Shown here in pieces: positions 16,647 to 26,692 of a stretch of DNA of 57,801 nt. Both the position numbers and the translations under genes were made by a program. This stretch comes from an uncultured Clostridia bacterium. GTDB lineage: Bacteria; Bacillota; Clostridia; Oscillospirales; Acutalibacteraceae. Below the pieces are notes generated by a model. That model was not told the origin of the DNA. It did not search any database and was given only the letters and a program-made list of their open reading frames with translations. The stretch is from NCBI GenBank assembly GCA_927362715.1, contig CAKMIX010000016.1:1-57801 (forward strand), written 5' to 3'. Every line of letters starts with the position of its first letter. Positions within the stretch are counted from its first letter, which is position 1.

Positions 16647-17130
16647 CCCGTAGGGACAGCCCTTGCGGCTGGCCGTTTTAGATTTTAGATGTTAGACATT
16701 AGATATTAGATGTGGGATTGGGAAGTTTGCGCGAAGCCGCGGCTGTGCAGGAAAAATAAATTCTGTAGTTGTAGGGGCGGGTCTCTGTGCCCGCCCGCAG
16801 GAAAGTCGGATTTTGTAATTTGTTACGGCGTAAAACAGAATTATAGTTTTTCTTACAGACACAAGTTGTTTTATTACCGTACTTTGCTCGGGCGGGCACA
16901 GAGACCCGCCCCTACGGGGTTCAGCAGAATTTTAATTGTTTTCGCAGCCGAAAGGCTCTGCAAACATACGGTTTCAACGGTATACGCCTGCACGGCTTCT
17001 GACCTCTGCCCTCTGCAATCTGAATTCTGAAAGCGGCCAGCCGCAAGGGCTGTCCCTACGGGTTTCTGCTGCCTTTCGGCTTGCCCATCCCACATCTGAT
17101 TTCTGTCTTCTAATGTCTGATGTCTGAGCC
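16647..17130. repeat. Composite repeat, copy 2, with nested inverted repeats
   Basis: The outermost layer is a perfect 29-bp inverted repeat beginning CCCGTAGGGACAGCCC (16647-16675 / 17034-17062). Inside are a heptamer array (TTAGATG-type, 16677-16720), a GCGAAGCCGCGGCTGTGC core, the 145-bp palindrome-ended element (16771-16915), a Cys-free spacer, and a complementary heptamer array (about 17001-17032). A second short array follows (about 17092-17128). It fills the gap between the divergent glutamate synthase and S10 operons. No gene is supported here. Confidence 0.85.
16771..16915. repeat. 145-bp palindrome-ended element, copy A
   Basis: Perfect 27-bp inverted ends (16771-16797 / 16889-16915) begin GTAGGGGCGGGTCTCTG; each end is itself a hairpin (GGCGGG...CCCGCC). 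The AT-richer interior is conserved in the other copies (33513, 38985, and inverted at 55432). It is MITE-like in form, with no coding capacity. Confidence 0.85.
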
Positions 17131-17232
17131 GCCCCACCCACAACATCTTGCGGTCAAAATCCTGCCGAAACCGATTCGCGGAAAAAAGTTTTGATTTTCG
17201 GCTTTTTTCACGAACTTTTTTGAAAAAACTTG

Positions 17233-17261
17233 TTGCATTTTCCAAATGGGTGTGATAGAAT
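17233..17261 (+). promoter_or_regulatory. Promoter of the S10 ribosomal operon
   Basis: TTGCAT (17233-17238), 17-base spacer, TAGAAT (17256-17261). Transcription would start near 17268, about 290 bases before rpsJ, giving a long regulatory leader. Confidence 0.75.
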
Positions 17262-17277
17262 ACCAAGGCACGTGTGG

Positions 17278-17302
17278 AAAAGGGCGAGCCATGCCCTTTT
17301 TT
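17278..17302 (+). terminator. Promoter-proximal terminator-like hairpin in the S10 leader
   Basis: AAAAGGGC (17278-17285), seven-base loop, GCCCTTTT (17293-17300) plus two more T. It begins about ten bases after the predicted transcription start, so it might act as an early pause or attenuator. Confidence 0.45.
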
Positions 17303-17458
17303 ATGCGACCGATATGCGATGATGCGGTAGGTGGCTGCACTCGGATGCAGGGAATTACCGCGGAGTATGTCCGATTCCAAACCGGGCGACCCATACTGTC
17401 CGCTTTTGGGCGCGCGAAGGCGCGTTCGCAAAAGCGACTGTGCGCTTTTCTGCGCCGT

Positions 17459-17486
17459 CCGAAAAACCGAGGTTTTTCGGTTTTTT
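17459..17486 (+). terminator. Attenuator-like terminator in the S10 leader
   Basis: CCGAAAAACC (17459-17468), GA, GGTTTTTCGG (17471-17480), then six T (17481-17486). It lies about 75 bases before rpsJ, inside the leader and downstream of the promoter. Without antitermination it would stop the whole operon, so it is probably a regulated attenuator, for example by L4 as in other S10 operons (inference). Confidence 0.65.
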
Positions 17487-17559
17487 GTTCGGAAGGCTGT
17501 AAACACCCGGCAGGGTTGCAGAAAAGCATTTGCCCTAACTTTCAAGGAGGCAACAAAAC

Positions 17560-17877
17560 ATGGCTGCAACAAAAGGCAAGAAGATCCGTATCCGGCTCAA
17601 GGGCTACGACCACGACCTTGTGGACAGAGCTGCGGAAAGAATCGTCGAGACCGCCAAGCGCACCGGCGCACAGGTCTCCGGCCCCGTTCCGCTGCCCACC
17701 GAAAAGGAAGTCGTGACCATTCTGCGCGCCGTCCATAAGTATAAGGACAGCCGCGAGCAGTTTGAGCAGAGAACGCACAAAAGGCTCATCGACATTCTCA
17801 GACCTTCAAATAAGACCGTTGAAGCGCTGACGAACCTTGAGCTTCCCGCAGGCGTGGACATCGAAATCAAGCTTTGA
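17560..17877 (+). CDS. rpsJ: 30S ribosomal protein S10
   Basis: The 105-residue protein is the first gene of the S10 operon. The N-terminus [22 protein letters not shown] and the loop [14 protein letters not shown] are diagnostic for S10, which binds 16S rRNA in the head and also serves as NusE in antitermination. AAGGAGG (17544-17550) is nine bases before the ATG. The N-terminus has a short MAATKGK extension. Confidence 0.98.
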   Translation: MAATKGKKIRIRLKGYDHDLVDRAAERIVETAKRTGAQVSGPVPLPTEKEVVTILRAVHKYKDSREQFEQRTHKRLIDILRPSNKTVEALTNLELPAGVDIEIKL

Positions 17878-17943
17878 TCTCCAAGTGTGCGCCCAAAGGT
17901 CATGTTGGCGAGAGCCAACCAATAACCAAAGGAGGAAAAAACA

Positions 17944-18576
17944 ATGCAAAAAGGTCTTATCGGTAAGAAAATCGGCATGACGCAGCTCTTTGACGAGAGC
18001 GGCAAGGTCATCCCCGTGACCGTCGTAGAGGCAGGTCCCTGCGTCGTCGTCCAGAAAAAGACGGTGGAAAACGACGGTTATGAGGCTGTGCAGGTCGGCT
18101 TCGGCGATGTGAAAGTCACGCGCGTCAACAAGCCCCTCGCCGGTCACTTCAAGAAAGCGGACGTCGCCCCGAAAAAGGTGCTCAAGGAATTCCGCCTTGC
18201 GGACACCGCGAGCGTGAACGTCGGCGACATCCTCAAGGCAGACGTGTTCGCGGTCGGCGACCGTGTGGACGTTGTCGGCACCAGCAAGGGCAAAGGCACC
18301 GCCGGCGCGATCAAGCGCTGGAACTTCGGCCGCCTGAAGGAATCCCACGGTACCGGCCCCGTCGCGCGGCACGCAGGGTCTCTGGGCGCGTGCTCCGACC
18401 CCTCCCGCGTTTACAAGGGCAAGAAGCTCGCCGGTCACCTCGGCGCCGAGCGGGTCACCATCCAGAACCTCGACGTCGTTAAGGTGGACGCCGAAAACAA
18501 CCTGATCGCCATCAAAGGCGCCATCCCCGGCCCCAAGGGCGGGATCGTGGTGCTTGCCGATACGGTGAAAAAATAA
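17944..18576 (+). CDS. rplC: 50S ribosomal protein L3
   Basis: This 210-residue protein starts [15 protein letters not shown] after Met. It has the conserved tip loop near the peptidyl transferase centre ([33 protein letters not shown]). The 66-base gap from rpsJ holds a GTTGGC/GCCAAC hairpin (17904-17919) and AAAGGAGGAAAA. L3 is an early assembly protein of the large subunit. Confidence 0.98.
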   Translation: MQKGLIGKKIGMTQLFDESGKVIPVTVVEAGPCVVVQKKTVENDGYEAVQVGFGDVKVTRVNKPLAGHFKKADVAPKKVLKEFRLADTASVNVGDILKADVFAVGDRVDVVGTSKGKGTAGAIKRWNFGRLKESHGTGPVARHAGSLGACSDPSRVYKGKKLAGHLGAERVTIQNLDVVKVDAENNLIAIKGAIPGPKGGIVVLADTVKK

Positions 18577-18592
18577 GGAAGGAGTGTTCTAA

Positions 18593-19216
18593 ATGACGAA
18601 ACTTGCAGTACTCGACAAGGCCGGCAAAAAGGTTTCCGACCTCGAGCTCAACGAAAGCATTTTTGCGATCGAGCCCAACGAATCTGCCATGCACCTGATG
18701 GTTGTCAGCTACCTTGCCAACCAGCGCCAGGGCACGCAGTCAACCCGCACTCGTTCCGAGGTCTCCGGCGGCGGCAAGAAGCCGTGGCGCCAGAAGGGCA
18801 CGGGACGTGCCCGCCAGGGCTCCACGAGAGCGCCCCAGTGGACGCACGGCGGTATCGCGCTGGGCCCCAAGCCCCGTGCATACGGCATCGATGTGAACAA
18901 AAAGGTCAAGCGCCTCGCAATGAAGTCCGCCCTTTCCGCGAAGGTCGCGGCAAACGAGATGATCGTGCTCGACGATTTCGGCCTTGACGCGATCAAGACC
19001 AAGGACGTCGCCGCGGTGCTCGAAGCCGTCAAGGCGGACAAGAAAACGCTCATCGTCCTGCCCGAAAAGGACGACGTCGTTTACAAGAGCGCACGCAACC
19101 TTGACAAGACGAACGTCACCCTCGTCAGCACGCTGAATGTCTACGACATCCTCAACTGCAACACCATCGTGGTGCTCAAGGACGCCGTGGCAAAGATCGA
19201 GGAGGTTTACGCATAA
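18593..19216 (+). CDS. rplD: 50S ribosomal protein L4
   Basis: This 207-residue protein has the long exit-tunnel loop ([20 protein letters not shown] then [10 protein letters not shown]). L4 binds domain I of 23S rRNA and, in several bacteria, represses its own operon by acting on the S10 leader; the two leader hairpins upstream are candidate targets (inference). Its stop overlaps the rplW start (TAATG). Confidence 0.98.
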   Translation: MTKLAVLDKAGKKVSDLELNESIFAIEPNESAMHLMVVSYLANQRQGTQSTRTRSEVSGGGKKPWRQKGTGRARQGSTRAPQWTHGGIALGPKPRAYGIDVNKKVKRLAMKSALSAKVAANEMIVLDDFGLDAIKTKDVAAVLEAVKADKKTLIVLPEKDDVVYKSARNLDKTNVTLVSTLNVYDILNCNTIVVLKDAVAKIEEVYA

Positions 19217-19509
19217 TGAAACTTGCTCAGGACATCATCCTGCGCCCCGTCATCACCGAAGAGAGCATGGCGGGCCAGGCGCTGAAAAAGTACACCTTCA
19301 AGGTGGATAAAAACGCGACCAAGCCCGAGATCAAGGCGGCTGTGGAACAGCTGTTCGGCGTCAAGGTGCAAAAGGTCAACACGATCAACGTTCGCAGCCA
19401 CCTGAGAAGATACGGCCGGTATGAAGGCTACACCGCTTCGTGGAAAAAGGCGGTCGTCACCCTGACCGAGGACTCCAAGACCATCGAGTTCTTCGACGGG
19501 ATGATGTAA
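19216..19509 (+). CDS. rplW: 50S ribosomal protein L23
   Basis: This 97-residue protein starts [18 protein letters not shown], typical of L23 at the tunnel exit where trigger factor and SRP dock. The [22 protein letters not shown] segment is conserved. It overlaps rplD by one base. The 92-base gap that follows contains a GGAGC/GCTCC hairpin (about 19555-19572). Confidence 0.98.
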   Translation: MKLAQDIILRPVITEESMAGQALKKYTFKVDKNATKPEIKAAVEQLFGVKVQKVNTINVRSHLRRYGRYEGYTASWKKAVVTLTEDSKTIEFFDGMM

Positions 19510-19601
19510 GGCGCGGCGCACATCCGCGTGCATCCAAATCCCGACGATAATGTATGGAGCCCGACATGCTCCGCTAAATCGTTCCAAGGAGAGTGAACAA
19601 A

Positions 19602-20435
19602 ATGTCGATCAAAGTCTACAAACCGACAACCAACGCACGACGCAATATGTCGGTTACGGATTATTCCGAGCTTTCAAAGAACGGCCCCGAAAGAAGCCTG
19701 CTCGCCCCCCTCAATAAAAAGGCAGGGCGCAACAGCTACGGCCGCATCACTGTCCGCCACAGAGGCGGCGGCAACCGCAGAAAGTACCGCATCATCGACT
19801 TCAAGCGCGACAAGGTCGATATGCCTGCAACCGTGCTCACCTTAGAGTACGACCCCAACCGTTCCGCGCACATCGCGCTTGTGCAGTATGAGGACGGCGA
19901 AAAGAGATACATCCTCGCGCCCGCGGGCTTAAAGGTCGGCGATAAGATCGAGGCCGGCGAGAGCGCCGATATCAAGGTCGGCAACGCCCTGCCGCTGTCT
20001 GCGATCCCCACCGGCACCATGGTCCACAACGTGGAGCTGTATCCCGGCCGCGGCGGCCAGCTTGCCCGTGCTGCGGGCAACGCCGCACAGCTTATGGCGA
20101 AAGAGGGCGCCTATGCCCTGCTTCGTCTGCCCTCCGGCGAGCTTCGCAACGTTTCGGCACAGTGCTTCGCGACCGTCGGCACCGTCGGCAACGCCGATCA
20201 CGAGAACGTTAAGATCGGTAAAGCCGGCAGAACGCGCCATATGGGCGTGCGCCCGACCGTCCGCGGTTCGGTCATGAACCCGAACGACCACCCGCACGGC
20301 GGCGGCGAAGGCAAATCGCCTGTCGGCCGTCCCGGTCCCTGCACGCCGTGGGGCAAGCCCGCCCTCGGCTACAAGACCAGAGCCAAGAAGAACCGTTCCG
20401 ACAAGTTTATTGTCAAGCGCCGTAACGGCAAATAA
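19602..20435 (+). CDS. rplB: 50S ribosomal protein L2
   Basis: This 277-residue protein starts [14 protein letters not shown]; an in-frame GTG nine bases earlier is rejected because AAGGAGA suits the ATG. The conserved [10 protein letters not shown] and the catalytic-region [18 protein letters not shown] (with the universally kept His) are present. L2 is needed for subunit association and peptidyl transfer. Length is normal. Confidence 0.98.
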   Translation: MSIKVYKPTTNARRNMSVTDYSELSKNGPERSLLAPLNKKAGRNSYGRITVRHRGGGNRRKYRIIDFKRDKVDMPATVLTLEYDPNRSAHIALVQYEDGEKRYILAPAGLKVGDKIEAGESADIKVGNALPLSAIPTGTMVHNVELYPGRGGQLARAAGNAAQLMAKEGAYALLRLPSGELRNVSAQCFATVGTVGNADHENVKIGKAGRTRHMGVRPTVRGSVMNPNDHPHGGGEGKSPVGRPGPCTPWGKPALGYKTRAKKNRSDKFIVKRRNGK

Positions 20436-20454
20436 GCCGAAAGGAGTGTAGAGT

Positions 20455-20736
20455 ATGAGCAGAAGCGTTAAAAAAGGACCTTACGTTGCACCGAAGCTGT
20501 TAGCCAGAGTGCAGAAAATGAACGAGAACGGCGAAAAGATCGTTCTGAAGACATGGAGCCGCAGCTCGACTATATTCCCGGACTTTGTCGGCCACACCTT
20601 TGCCGTCCATGACGGGCGCAAGCATGTGCCGGTGTACGTTACGGAGGACATGGTCGGTCACAAGCTCGGCGAATTCGCGCCGACGCGGACGTTCCGCGGC
20701 CATGCGGGGTCTAAGACCTCGAACAACGGCAAATAA
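20455..20736 (+). CDS. rpsS: 30S ribosomal protein S19
   Basis: This 93-residue protein has the family core [31 protein letters not shown] and the C-terminal [12 protein letters not shown]. It sits in the 30S head with S13. GAAAGGAGTG precedes the ATG; the same 12-base ribosome-binding segment is reused before rplV. Confidence 0.98.
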   Translation: MSRSVKKGPYVAPKLLARVQKMNENGEKIVLKTWSRSSTIFPDFVGHTFAVHDGRKHVPVYVTEDMVGHKLGEFAPTRTFRGHAGSKTSNNGK

Positions 20737-20755
20737 GCCGAAAGGAGTGTAACGA

Positions 20756-21088
20756 ATGGAAGCAATTGCAAAAGCGAACCATGTGCGCATTGCGCCCCGC
20801 AAGGTAAAGATCGTTCTGGACCTCATTCGGAACAAGCCCTGTGACGAGGCGGCGGCGATCCTCAAGTACACACCCAAGGCTGCGTGTGAACCGCTCGGAA
20901 AGCTGCTGAAATCCGCCATGGCAAACGCCGAAATGAAGGATATGGACACCTCGCGCCTGTATGTCGCCGCGTGCCGTGTCGATCAGGGCCCGACCCTCAA
21001 GCGCATCCGTCCGAGAGCGCAGGGCCGCGCATACAGAATCAACAAGAAGACTTCGCACATTACGCTTGTGCTGAAGGAAGCGGAATAA
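20756..21088 (+). CDS. rplV: 50S ribosomal protein L22
   Basis: This 110-residue protein contains the conserved [16 protein letters not shown] and the beta-hairpin [18 protein letters not shown], which lines the exit tunnel and is a site of macrolide resistance changes. The sequence looks wild type. Confidence 0.98.
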   Translation: MEAIAKANHVRIAPRKVKIVLDLIRNKPCDEAAAILKYTPKAACEPLGKLLKSAMANAEMKDMDTSRLYVAACRVDQGPTLKRIRPRAQGRAYRINKKTSHITLVLKEAE

Positions 21089-21103
21089 GCGGGGAGGTAC
21101 ACT

Positions 21104-21775
21104 ATGGGACAGAAAGTGAATCCCACCGGTCTTCGCATCGGTGTCATCAAGAACTGGGAATCGCGCTGGTACGCCGATAAAAAGGATTTCGGCGACACGC
21201 TCATTTCCGACAACAAGCTGCGCACCTACCTGTTGAAAACCCTCGCGCCGGCGGGCGTTCCGAAGGTAGAGATCGAGCGTGACTCGAAGCGTGTGCGCAT
21301 CAACATCCACTGCGCCAAGCCCGGCATGGTCATCGGTAAGGGCGGCTCGGAGATCGAAAAGCTCAAAGCGACCTGCAAGAAGATGCTCGGCGGCGAAAAG
21401 GATGTTTATATCAACATCGTTGAGATCAAGCAGCCCGACCTGAATGCGCAGCTCGTCGCGGAGAACATCGCTTCGCAGCTCGAGCGCCGCATCTCGTTCC
21501 GCCGCGCGCTCAAACAGAGCATCGGCCGCACCATGAAGCTCGGCGCAAAGGGCATCAAAACACAGGTCAGCGGGCGCTTGGGCGGCGCGGAAATCGCGCG
21601 CACCGAGCATTACCATGAAGGTACGATCCCGCTGCAGACCATCCGCGCCGACATCGACTACGGCTTTGCCGAGGCGAAAACGACCTACGGCCGCATCGGC
21701 GTGAAAGTTTGGATCTACAAGGGCGAGGTCCTGCACGACACCCGCAGAACCCGCAAGGAAGGAGGCACAAAATAA
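21104..21775 (+). CDS. rpsC: 30S ribosomal protein S3
   Basis: This 223-residue protein starts [13 protein letters not shown]. It has the KH RNA-binding motif [15 protein letters not shown] and a C-terminal S3 domain ([20 protein letters not shown]). It ends in TAATG, sharing one base with rplP. S3 lines the mRNA entry channel. Confidence 0.98.
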   Translation: MGQKVNPTGLRIGVIKNWESRWYADKKDFGDTLISDNKLRTYLLKTLAPAGVPKVEIERDSKRVRINIHCAKPGMVIGKGGSEIEKLKATCKKMLGGEKDVYINIVEIKQPDLNAQLVAENIASQLERRISFRRALKQSIGRTMKLGAKGIKTQVSGRLGGAEIARTEHYHEGTIPLQTIRADIDYGFAEAKTTYGRIGVKVWIYKGEVLHDTRRTRKEGGTK

Positions 21776-22209
21776 TGCTGCTGCCCAAGAGAGTCAAATA
21801 CCGCAGAGTCCACAGAGGGCGTCTGACCGGTAAAGCTGCCAGAGGCACCAAAGTCAGCTACGGCGATTACGGCCTTGTGTCTCTGGAACCCGCATGGATC
21901 ACCTCCAACCAGATCGAAGCCGCCCGTATCGCGATGACGCGTTACATCAAGCGCGGCGGTCAGGTTTGGATCAAGATCTTCCCCGACAAGCCCATCACGG
22001 AAAAGCCCGCCGAGACCCGCATGGGTTCCGGTAAAGGCTCGCCCGAATACTGGGTGGCGGTCGTGAAACCCGGCCGCGTTATGTTCGAAATCGCAGGCGT
22101 TCCCGAGGAGACCGCGCGTGAGGCTATGCGCCTTGCCGCCAACAAGCTCCCCGTGAAATGCAAGTTTGTCACCAAGGCACAGCAGGAAGAGGAAGGTGAG
22201 CAGGCATGA
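21775..22209 (+). CDS. rplP: 50S ribosomal protein L16
   Basis: This 144-residue protein starts [15 protein letters not shown]. The conserved [18 protein letters not shown] loop carries the Arg that is hydroxylated in some bacteria. The start is fixed by TAATG coupling to rpsC; the end overlaps rpmC by four bases. The C-terminus is extended by QQEEEGEQA. Confidence 0.98.
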   Translation: MLLPKRVKYRRVHRGRLTGKAARGTKVSYGDYGLVSLEPAWITSNQIEAARIAMTRYIKRGGQVWIKIFPDKPITEKPAETRMGSGKGSPEYWVAVVKPGRVMFEIAGVPEETAREAMRLAANKLPVKCKFVTKAQQEEEGEQA

Positions 22210-22409
22210 AAGCAAGTGAACTGAGAAAACTCTCCCCTTCGGAGCTTGACAAGAAGCTCGCGGAGCTCAAGGATGAGCTGTTCAAGCTGCGCTTTCAGCA
22301 GGCGGTCAACCAGCTCGATAACCCGATGCGTATCAGCGCCGTCAAAAAGGACATCGCGCGCGTAAAAACGATCCAGCGCGACGTTGAACTGCACGGCGCG
22401 CAGTCTTAA
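22206..22409 (+). CDS. rpmC: 50S ribosomal protein L29
   Basis: This 67-residue two-helix protein starts [18 protein letters not shown], with the family motif [24 protein letters not shown] overlap with rplP. It sits by the tunnel exit next to L23. Confidence 0.97.
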   Translation: MKASELRKLSPSELDKKLAELKDELFKLRFQQAVNQLDNPMRISAVKKDIARVKTIQRDVELHGAQS

Positions 22410-22427
22410 CGAAGGAGGGCACACGAA

Positions 22428-22685
22428 ATGAGCGAAAGAAACCTGAGAAAAACGCAGGTCGGTCTTGTGACCAGCGACAAAATGGACAAAACCGTTGTGG
22501 TCTCCATCAAAGACAGAGTCCAGCACCCGCTGTATAAAAAGATCGTCAACCGCACGGTCAAGATCAAGGCGCACGACGAGAAAAACGAGTGCGGCGTGGG
22601 CGACAGAGTCCTTGTCATGGAAACGCGTCCCCTCTCGAAAGACAAGAGATGGCGCGTGGTCGAAATCATCGAGAAAGCGAAGTAA
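22428..22685 (+). CDS. rpsQ: 30S ribosomal protein S17
   Basis: This 85-residue OB-fold protein has [18 protein letters not shown] and the conserved [22 protein letters not shown]. It is the last gene of the classical S10 group; the spc group follows 19 bases later with no terminator. Confidence 0.97.
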   Translation: MSERNLRKTQVGLVTSDKMDKTVVVSIKDRVQHPLYKKIVNRTVKIKAHDEKNECGVGDRVLVMETRPLSKDKRWRVVEIIEKAK

Positions 22686-22704
22686 TTTCTAAGGAGGGAT
22701 TCCT

Positions 22705-23073
22705 GTGATCCAACAACAGACTTACCTCAAAGTGGCGGACAACACCGGCGCGAAAGAAATTATGTGCATTCGCGTGCTCGGCGGTTCCGGCAGAAGGTAT
22801 GCCAATATCGGCGACGTGATCGTCGCTTCCGTTAAAAAGGCAGCACCCGGCGGCGTTGTGAAAAAAGGCGACGTTGTCAAGGCCGTAGTCGTTCGTTCGG
22901 CCAGCGGCGTGCGCAGAGACGACGGGACGTATATCCGTTTCGACGAAAACGCCGCCGTCCTCATTAAAGAAGACAAAAACCCCAGAGGCACCCGTATCTT
23001 TGGGCCGGTTGCAAGAGAGCTTCGTGACAAGGATTACATGAAGATCCTGTCTCTTGCTCCCGAAGTGCTGTAA
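22705..23073 (+). CDS. rplN: 50S ribosomal protein L14
   Basis: This 122-residue protein uses a GTG start behind AAGGAGG. It starts [17 protein letters not shown] after the initiator and contains the conserved [15 protein letters not shown]14 bridges to 16S rRNA and binds the silencing factor RsfS. First spc gene. Confidence 0.98.
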   Translation: MIQQQTYLKVADNTGAKEIMCIRVLGGSGRRYANIGDVIVASVKKAAPGGVVKKGDVVKAVVVRSASGVRRDDGTYIRFDENAAVLIKEDKNPRGTRIFGPVARELRDKDYMKILSLAPEVL

Positions 23074-23087
23074 GGGAGGAACGAAAA

Positions 23088-23405
23088 ATGAGTAAAGTAC
23101 ATGTGAAAACCGGCGATACCGTGGTTGTCTTAAACGGCAAGAACCGCGGCAAGCAGGGCAAGGTCATGCAGGTCTCCCCGTCTGAGGGCAAGGTGATCGT
23201 CGAGGGCGTCAACGTCGTCACGAAGCACGTCAAGCCCCGCAAGGTCGGCGAACCCGGGGGACTGATCAAGGCGGAAAGCGCCCTGTATGCCGATAAGGTC
23301 CAGCTCGTCTGCCCGAAGTGCGGCAAGCCTACGCGCGTCGGCCACGAGGGCACGGGCAAGGATAAAAAACGCGTCTGCAAAAAGTGCGGCGCACAATTTG
23401 AATAA
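23088..23405 (+). CDS. rplX: 50S ribosomal protein L24, zinc-ribbon form
   Basis: This 105-residue protein has the KOW motif ([18 protein letters not shown]). Its C-terminus carries two CxxC pairs ([11 protein letters not shown] ... CKKCGAQ), so this is a metal-binding form. L24 starts 50S assembly. No zinc-free paralogue is visible in the window. Confidence 0.98.
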   Translation: MSKVHVKTGDTVVVLNGKNRGKQGKVMQVSPSEGKVIVEGVNVVTKHVKPRKVGEPGGLIKAESALYADKVQLVCPKCGKPTRVGHEGTGKDKKRVCKKCGAQFE

Positions 23406-23422
23406 GGGAGGGACATAACACA

Positions 23423-23965
23423 ATGGCAGCAAGAATGAAAGAAAAGTACACTTCTGAGATCGCTCCGGCGCTGCAGAAGAAGTTCGGCTACAAAAGCGTT
23501 ATGCAAATCCCGAAGCTCGACAAGATCGTCATCAACGTCGGTTGCGGCGAGGCACGCGACAACTCCAAGGTGCTCGACGCGGTCATGAAGGATCTTTCGC
23601 AGATCACGGGTCAGAAGCCCGTTGCCTGCAAGGCGAAGAAGTCCGTTGCGAACTTCAAGCTGCGCGAGGGCATGACCATCGGCGCGAAGGTGACGCTGCG
23701 CGGCGACAGAATGTATGAATTCCTCGACCGCTTCTTCAATCTCGCGCTTCCGCGCGTGCGCGACTTCCGCGGGATCAATCCCGACTCGTTCGACGGCAGG
23801 GGCAACTACTCCATGGGCGTCCGCGAGCAGCTGATCTTCCCGGAGATCGAGTACGACAAGATCGACGCGGTGCGCGGAATGGACATTTGTTTTGTTACCA
23901 CTGCCAACACGGACGAAGAAGCACGCGAGCTGCTGACGCTTCTCGGCGCGCCGTTTGCGAGATAA
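23423..23965 (+). CDS. rplE: 50S ribosomal protein L5
   Basis: This 180-residue protein contains the conserved [33 protein letters not shown] and the C-terminal [21 protein letters not shown]5 binds 5S rRNA. Spacing and ribosome-binding site are ordinary. Confidence 0.98.
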   Translation: MAARMKEKYTSEIAPALQKKFGYKSVMQIPKLDKIVINVGCGEARDNSKVLDAVMKDLSQITGQKPVACKAKKSVANFKLREGMTIGAKVTLRGDRMYEFLDRFFNLALPRVRDFRGINPDSFDGRGNYSMGVREQLIFPEIEYDKIDAVRGMDICFVTTANTDEEARELLTLLGAPFAR

Positions 23966-23977
23966 GGAGGGATTATC

Positions 23978-24163
23978 GTGGCCAAAACATCTATGAAAGT
24001 TAAGCAGGCTCGCCCTGCGAAGTATTCGACCAGAGCGTATAACAGATGCAAGATCTGTGGTCGGCCGCATGCCTATCTCCGCAAATACGGCGTATGCCGC
24101 ATCTGCTTCCGGGAATTGGCGCACAAGGGCCAGATCCCCGGCGTAAAGAAAGCCAGCTGGTAA
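23978..24163 (+). CDS. rpsN: 30S ribosomal protein S14, type Z
   Basis: This 61-residue zinc-binding S14 has a GTG start behind AAGGAGG. The Cys ladder is [21 protein letters not shown], four Cys for zinc. The C-terminus is the usual [11 protein letters not shown]. The short zinc form is typical of Firmicutes. Confidence 0.98.
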   Translation: MAKTSMKVKQARPAKYSTRAYNRCKICGRPHAYLRKYGVCRICFRELAHKGQIPGVKKASW

Positions 24164-24188
24164 GTTAGCAAGCAAAGGAGGCAACAGT

Positions 24189-24587
24189 ATGCAAATCACG
24201 GATTCCATCGGTGATATGCTCACAAGAATTCGCAATGCGAGTTCCGCAAAGCATGACACGGTGAAAGTCCCCGCGTCCAACATGAAGAAGGCGATCGCGC
24301 AGATCCTCAAGGACGAGGGCTATATCAAGGATTTCAAGGTGGAAGAGGACGGCAAGCAGGGGATGATCGAGATCACCCTTAAGTACGGCGCCAACCGCGC
24401 TTCCGTTATCACGGGCCTGCGCAGAGTGTCCAAGCCCGGTCTTCGTATTTATACAAACTGCGAGGATATGCCGAAGGTCATGCGCGGCCTTGGTGTTGCG
24501 ATCCTCTCCACATCCAAGGGCGTTATGACGGATCGCGAAGCTCGCAAGGCCAACGTCGGCGGCGAGGTCCTCGCGTATATCTGGTAA
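24189..24587 (+). CDS. rpsH: 30S ribosomal protein S8
   Basis: This 132-residue protein starts [17 protein letters not shown]. The C-terminal [20 protein letters not shown] is diagnostic. S8 is a primary 16S binder and, in E. coli, the spc operon repressor; whether it regulates here cannot be seen. Confidence 0.98.
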   Translation: MQITDSIGDMLTRIRNASSAKHDTVKVPASNMKKAIAQILKDEGYIKDFKVEEDGKQGMIEITLKYGANRASVITGLRRVSKPGLRIYTNCEDMPKVMRGLGVAILSTSKGVMTDREARKANVGGEVLAYIW

Positions 24588-24601
24588 GGAGGTAAATCGG
24601 T

Positions 24602-25147
24602 ATGTCCAGAATCGGAAGACAGCCTATTGCTGTTCCGGCGGGCGTCGATGTGAAGATCGACGGCAGCACGATTACCGTCAAGGGCCCCAAGGGCACCCTT
24701 ACCAGAACGGTACACAGCAATATGCAAGTGGCGATGGAGGACGGCGCTTTGACCGTCACCCGTCCCGATGACAGCAATCTCAACAAATCCCTGCACGGGC
24801 TTACCCGCACGCTGCTGCACAACATGGTCGTCGGCGTGACCGAGGGCTTCAAGAAGGAGCTTGAGGTCAACGGCGTCGGTTACCGTGTCGCAAAGCAGGG
24901 CAAGGATCTGGTCATGAACATCGGTTTCTCGCACCAGGTGACGATGTCCGAAACGGACGACATCACAATCGAAGTGCCCGCGCCGAACAAGATCATCATT
25001 TCCGGCCCCGACAAGCAGAAGGTCGGTCAGTTTGCCGCCGAGGTGCGCGAGAAGCGTCCGCCGGAGCCGTATAAGGGCAAGGGCATCAAGTACGCCGACG
25101 AGCACATCCGCCGCAAAGAGGGCAAGGCCGGCAAGGGCGGTAAGTAA
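24602..25147 (+). CDS. rplF: 50S ribosomal protein L6
   Basis: This 181-residue protein starts [17 protein letters not shown]. It is a two-domain protein with the conserved end [24 protein letters not shown], which contacts the sarcin-ricin loop region. Confidence 0.98.
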   Translation: MSRIGRQPIAVPAGVDVKIDGSTITVKGPKGTLTRTVHSNMQVAMEDGALTVTRPDDSNLNKSLHGLTRTLLHNMVVGVTEGFKKELEVNGVGYRVAKQGKDLVMNIGFSHQVTMSETDDITIEVPAPNKIIISGPDKQKVGQFAAEVREKRPPEPYKGKGIKYADEHIRRKEGKAGKGGK

Positions 25148-25161
25148 AGGAGTGAAAGCAA

Positions 25162-25521
25162 ATGGTTAACAGACCCGACACCAACAAGGCGCGTCAAAAG
25201 CGCCATAAGAGAGTCCGCGCGAAGATCTCCGGCACCGCTGCGTGCCCGCGCCTGGATGTTTTCCGCTCACTCCAGCACATTTATGCACAGCTTATCGATG
25301 ATGTCGCCGGCGTAACGCTCGTTGCGGCATCCACGACCGAAAAGGATTTCACGGCTTACGGCGGGAACGTCGAGGCCGCGCGTGCGGTCGGCAAGCTGCT
25401 CGCCGAGCGCGCCGCCGAAAAGAACATCAAGGACTGTGTTTTCGACAGAGGCGGCTATGTCTATCACGGCAGAGTTGCCGCGCTCGCCGAGGGCGCCCGT
25501 GAGGGCGGTCTGAACTTCTAA
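25162..25521 (+). CDS. rplR: 50S ribosomal protein L18
   Basis: This 119-residue protein has [23 protein letters not shown]-type N-terminus and the C-terminal [25 protein letters not shown]. It binds 5S rRNA with L5. Confidence 0.98.
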   Translation: MVNRPDTNKARQKRHKRVRAKISGTAACPRLDVFRSLQHIYAQLIDDVAGVTLVAASTTEKDFTAYGGNVEAARAVGKLLAERAAEKNIKDCVFDRGGYVYHGRVAALAEGAREGGLNF

Positions 25522-25537
25522 GAAAGGAGAAACGGAA

Positions 25538-26041
25538 ATGGCAAAAAGAATCGACGCATCCGCAATGGAACTCGAAGAGAGAGTCGTTGCGATCAACCGT
25601 GTTTCCAAAACCGTCAAGGGCGGCCGCATCATGAAGTTCTCCGCACTGGTCGTTGTCGGCGATAAGAACGGCACCGTGGGCTTCGGCCTCGGCAAATCGG
25701 GCGAAGTGCCGGACGCCATTCGCAAGGGCATTGAAAACGCCAAAAAGAATATGATCACGGTCGCGCTTAAGGGGACCACCATCCCGCACGAGATCATCGG
25801 CAAATACGGCGCGGGTGTTGTGCTCATGAAGCCCGCCGCCCCCGGTACCGGCGTTATCGCCGGCGGCCCCGTGCGTGCGGTCGTTGAAACGGTCGGCATC
25901 AAGGACATCCGCTCCAAGGCGCTGCGTTCCAACAACCCCTGCAACGTCGTGCGCGCCACGATCGACGGGCTGTCGAAGCTGCGCAACGCCGACACGGTCG
26001 CTGCTGTGCGCGGCAAGACCGTCAAAGAGATTTTAGAGTAA
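25538..26041 (+). CDS. rpsE: 30S ribosomal protein S5
   Basis: This 167-residue protein has [20 protein letters not shown], the conserved [21 protein letters not shown], and the C-terminal S5 domain ([19 protein letters not shown]). It helps decoding fidelity. The first residues are [10 protein letters not shown]. Confidence 0.98.
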   Translation: MAKRIDASAMELEERVVAINRVSKTVKGGRIMKFSALVVVGDKNGTVGFGLGKSGEVPDAIRKGIENAKKNMITVALKGTTIPHEIIGKYGAGVVLMKPAAPGTGVIAGGPVRAVVETVGIKDIRSKALRSNNPCNVVRATIDGLSKLRNADTVAAVRGKTVKEILE

Positions 26042-26053
26042 GGAGGGGCAATT

Positions 26054-26233
26054 ATGGCAAACGTTACGGTTACGCTGAAAAAAAGCCTGATCGGCAGCAA
26101 AAAAGACCAGATTGCCACCGCCCGCGCACTCGGTCTTAAGAAAATCGGGGATACGGCCGTACAGCCCGACAACCCGCAGACACAGGGCAAGATCCGAAAG
26201 ATCGCCCATCTTGTAGAGGTCACGAAAGCGTAA
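26054..26233 (+). CDS. rpmD: 50S ribosomal protein L30
   Basis: This 59-residue protein starts [19 protein letters not shown] behind AAGGAGG. The conserved [18 protein letters not shown] follows. It fits exactly between S5 and L15. L30 is a small surface protein of the large subunit. Confidence 0.97.
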   Translation: MANVTVTLKKSLIGSKKDQIATARALGLKKIGDTAVQPDNPQTQGKIRKIAHLVEVTKA

Positions 26234-26245
26234 GGAGGTGCGAAC

Positions 26246-26692
26246 ATGAAACTGCATGAACTTTCTCCCGCAGAAGGCTCCAAGAAAGCCTCCAAGCGTA
26301 TCGGCAGAGGCGCAGCCTCCGGCCAGGGCAAAACCGCGGGCAAGGGCCACAAGGGCCAGAAGGCCCGCGCGGGCAAGGGCGTGCGCGCCGGCTTCGAAGG
26401 CGGTCAGATGCCCCTGCAAAGACGTGTCCCGAAAAGAGGCTTCAACAACATCTTCGCCAAGGAGATCTCCGCGGTCAACGTCGCGGCGCTGGATAAAGCG
26501 TTCGAGGACGGCGCGACCGTTACCGTCGAATCCCTTGTGGAAAAGGGCCTTGTGAAAAAGGCAAAGGACGGTGTGAAGATCCTCGGCAACGGCGAACTTA
26601 CGAAAAAGCTGAACGTCAGCGTGCACGCATATTCGGAGGCTGCCAAGCAGAAAATTGAGGCGGCAGGCGGAAAGGCCGAGGTGATTGGCTGA
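26246..26692 (+). CDS. rplO: 50S ribosomal protein L15
   Basis: This 148-residue protein starts [22 protein letters not shown]. The Gly/Lys-rich extension [16 protein letters not shown] is typical. Its stop and the secY start overlap as TGATG. Confidence 0.98.
   Translation: MKLHELSPAEGSKKASKRIGRGAASGQGKTAGKGHKGQKARAGKGVRAGFEGGQMPLQRRVPKRGFNNIFAKEISAVNVAALDKAFEDGATVTVESLVEKGLVKKAKDGVKILGNGELTKKLNVSVHAYSEAAKQKIEAAGGKAEVIG

Noticed and set aside
16699-16899. Recurrent short frames of about 66 codons with MPARA... and AGTETRPYNYR (also at 33441-33641 minus and 55449-55646 plus)
   Set aside because: They lie inside the palindrome-ended elements and look conserved only because the DNA repeat is conserved. 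They lack ribosome-binding sites and include the hairpin arms as codons.
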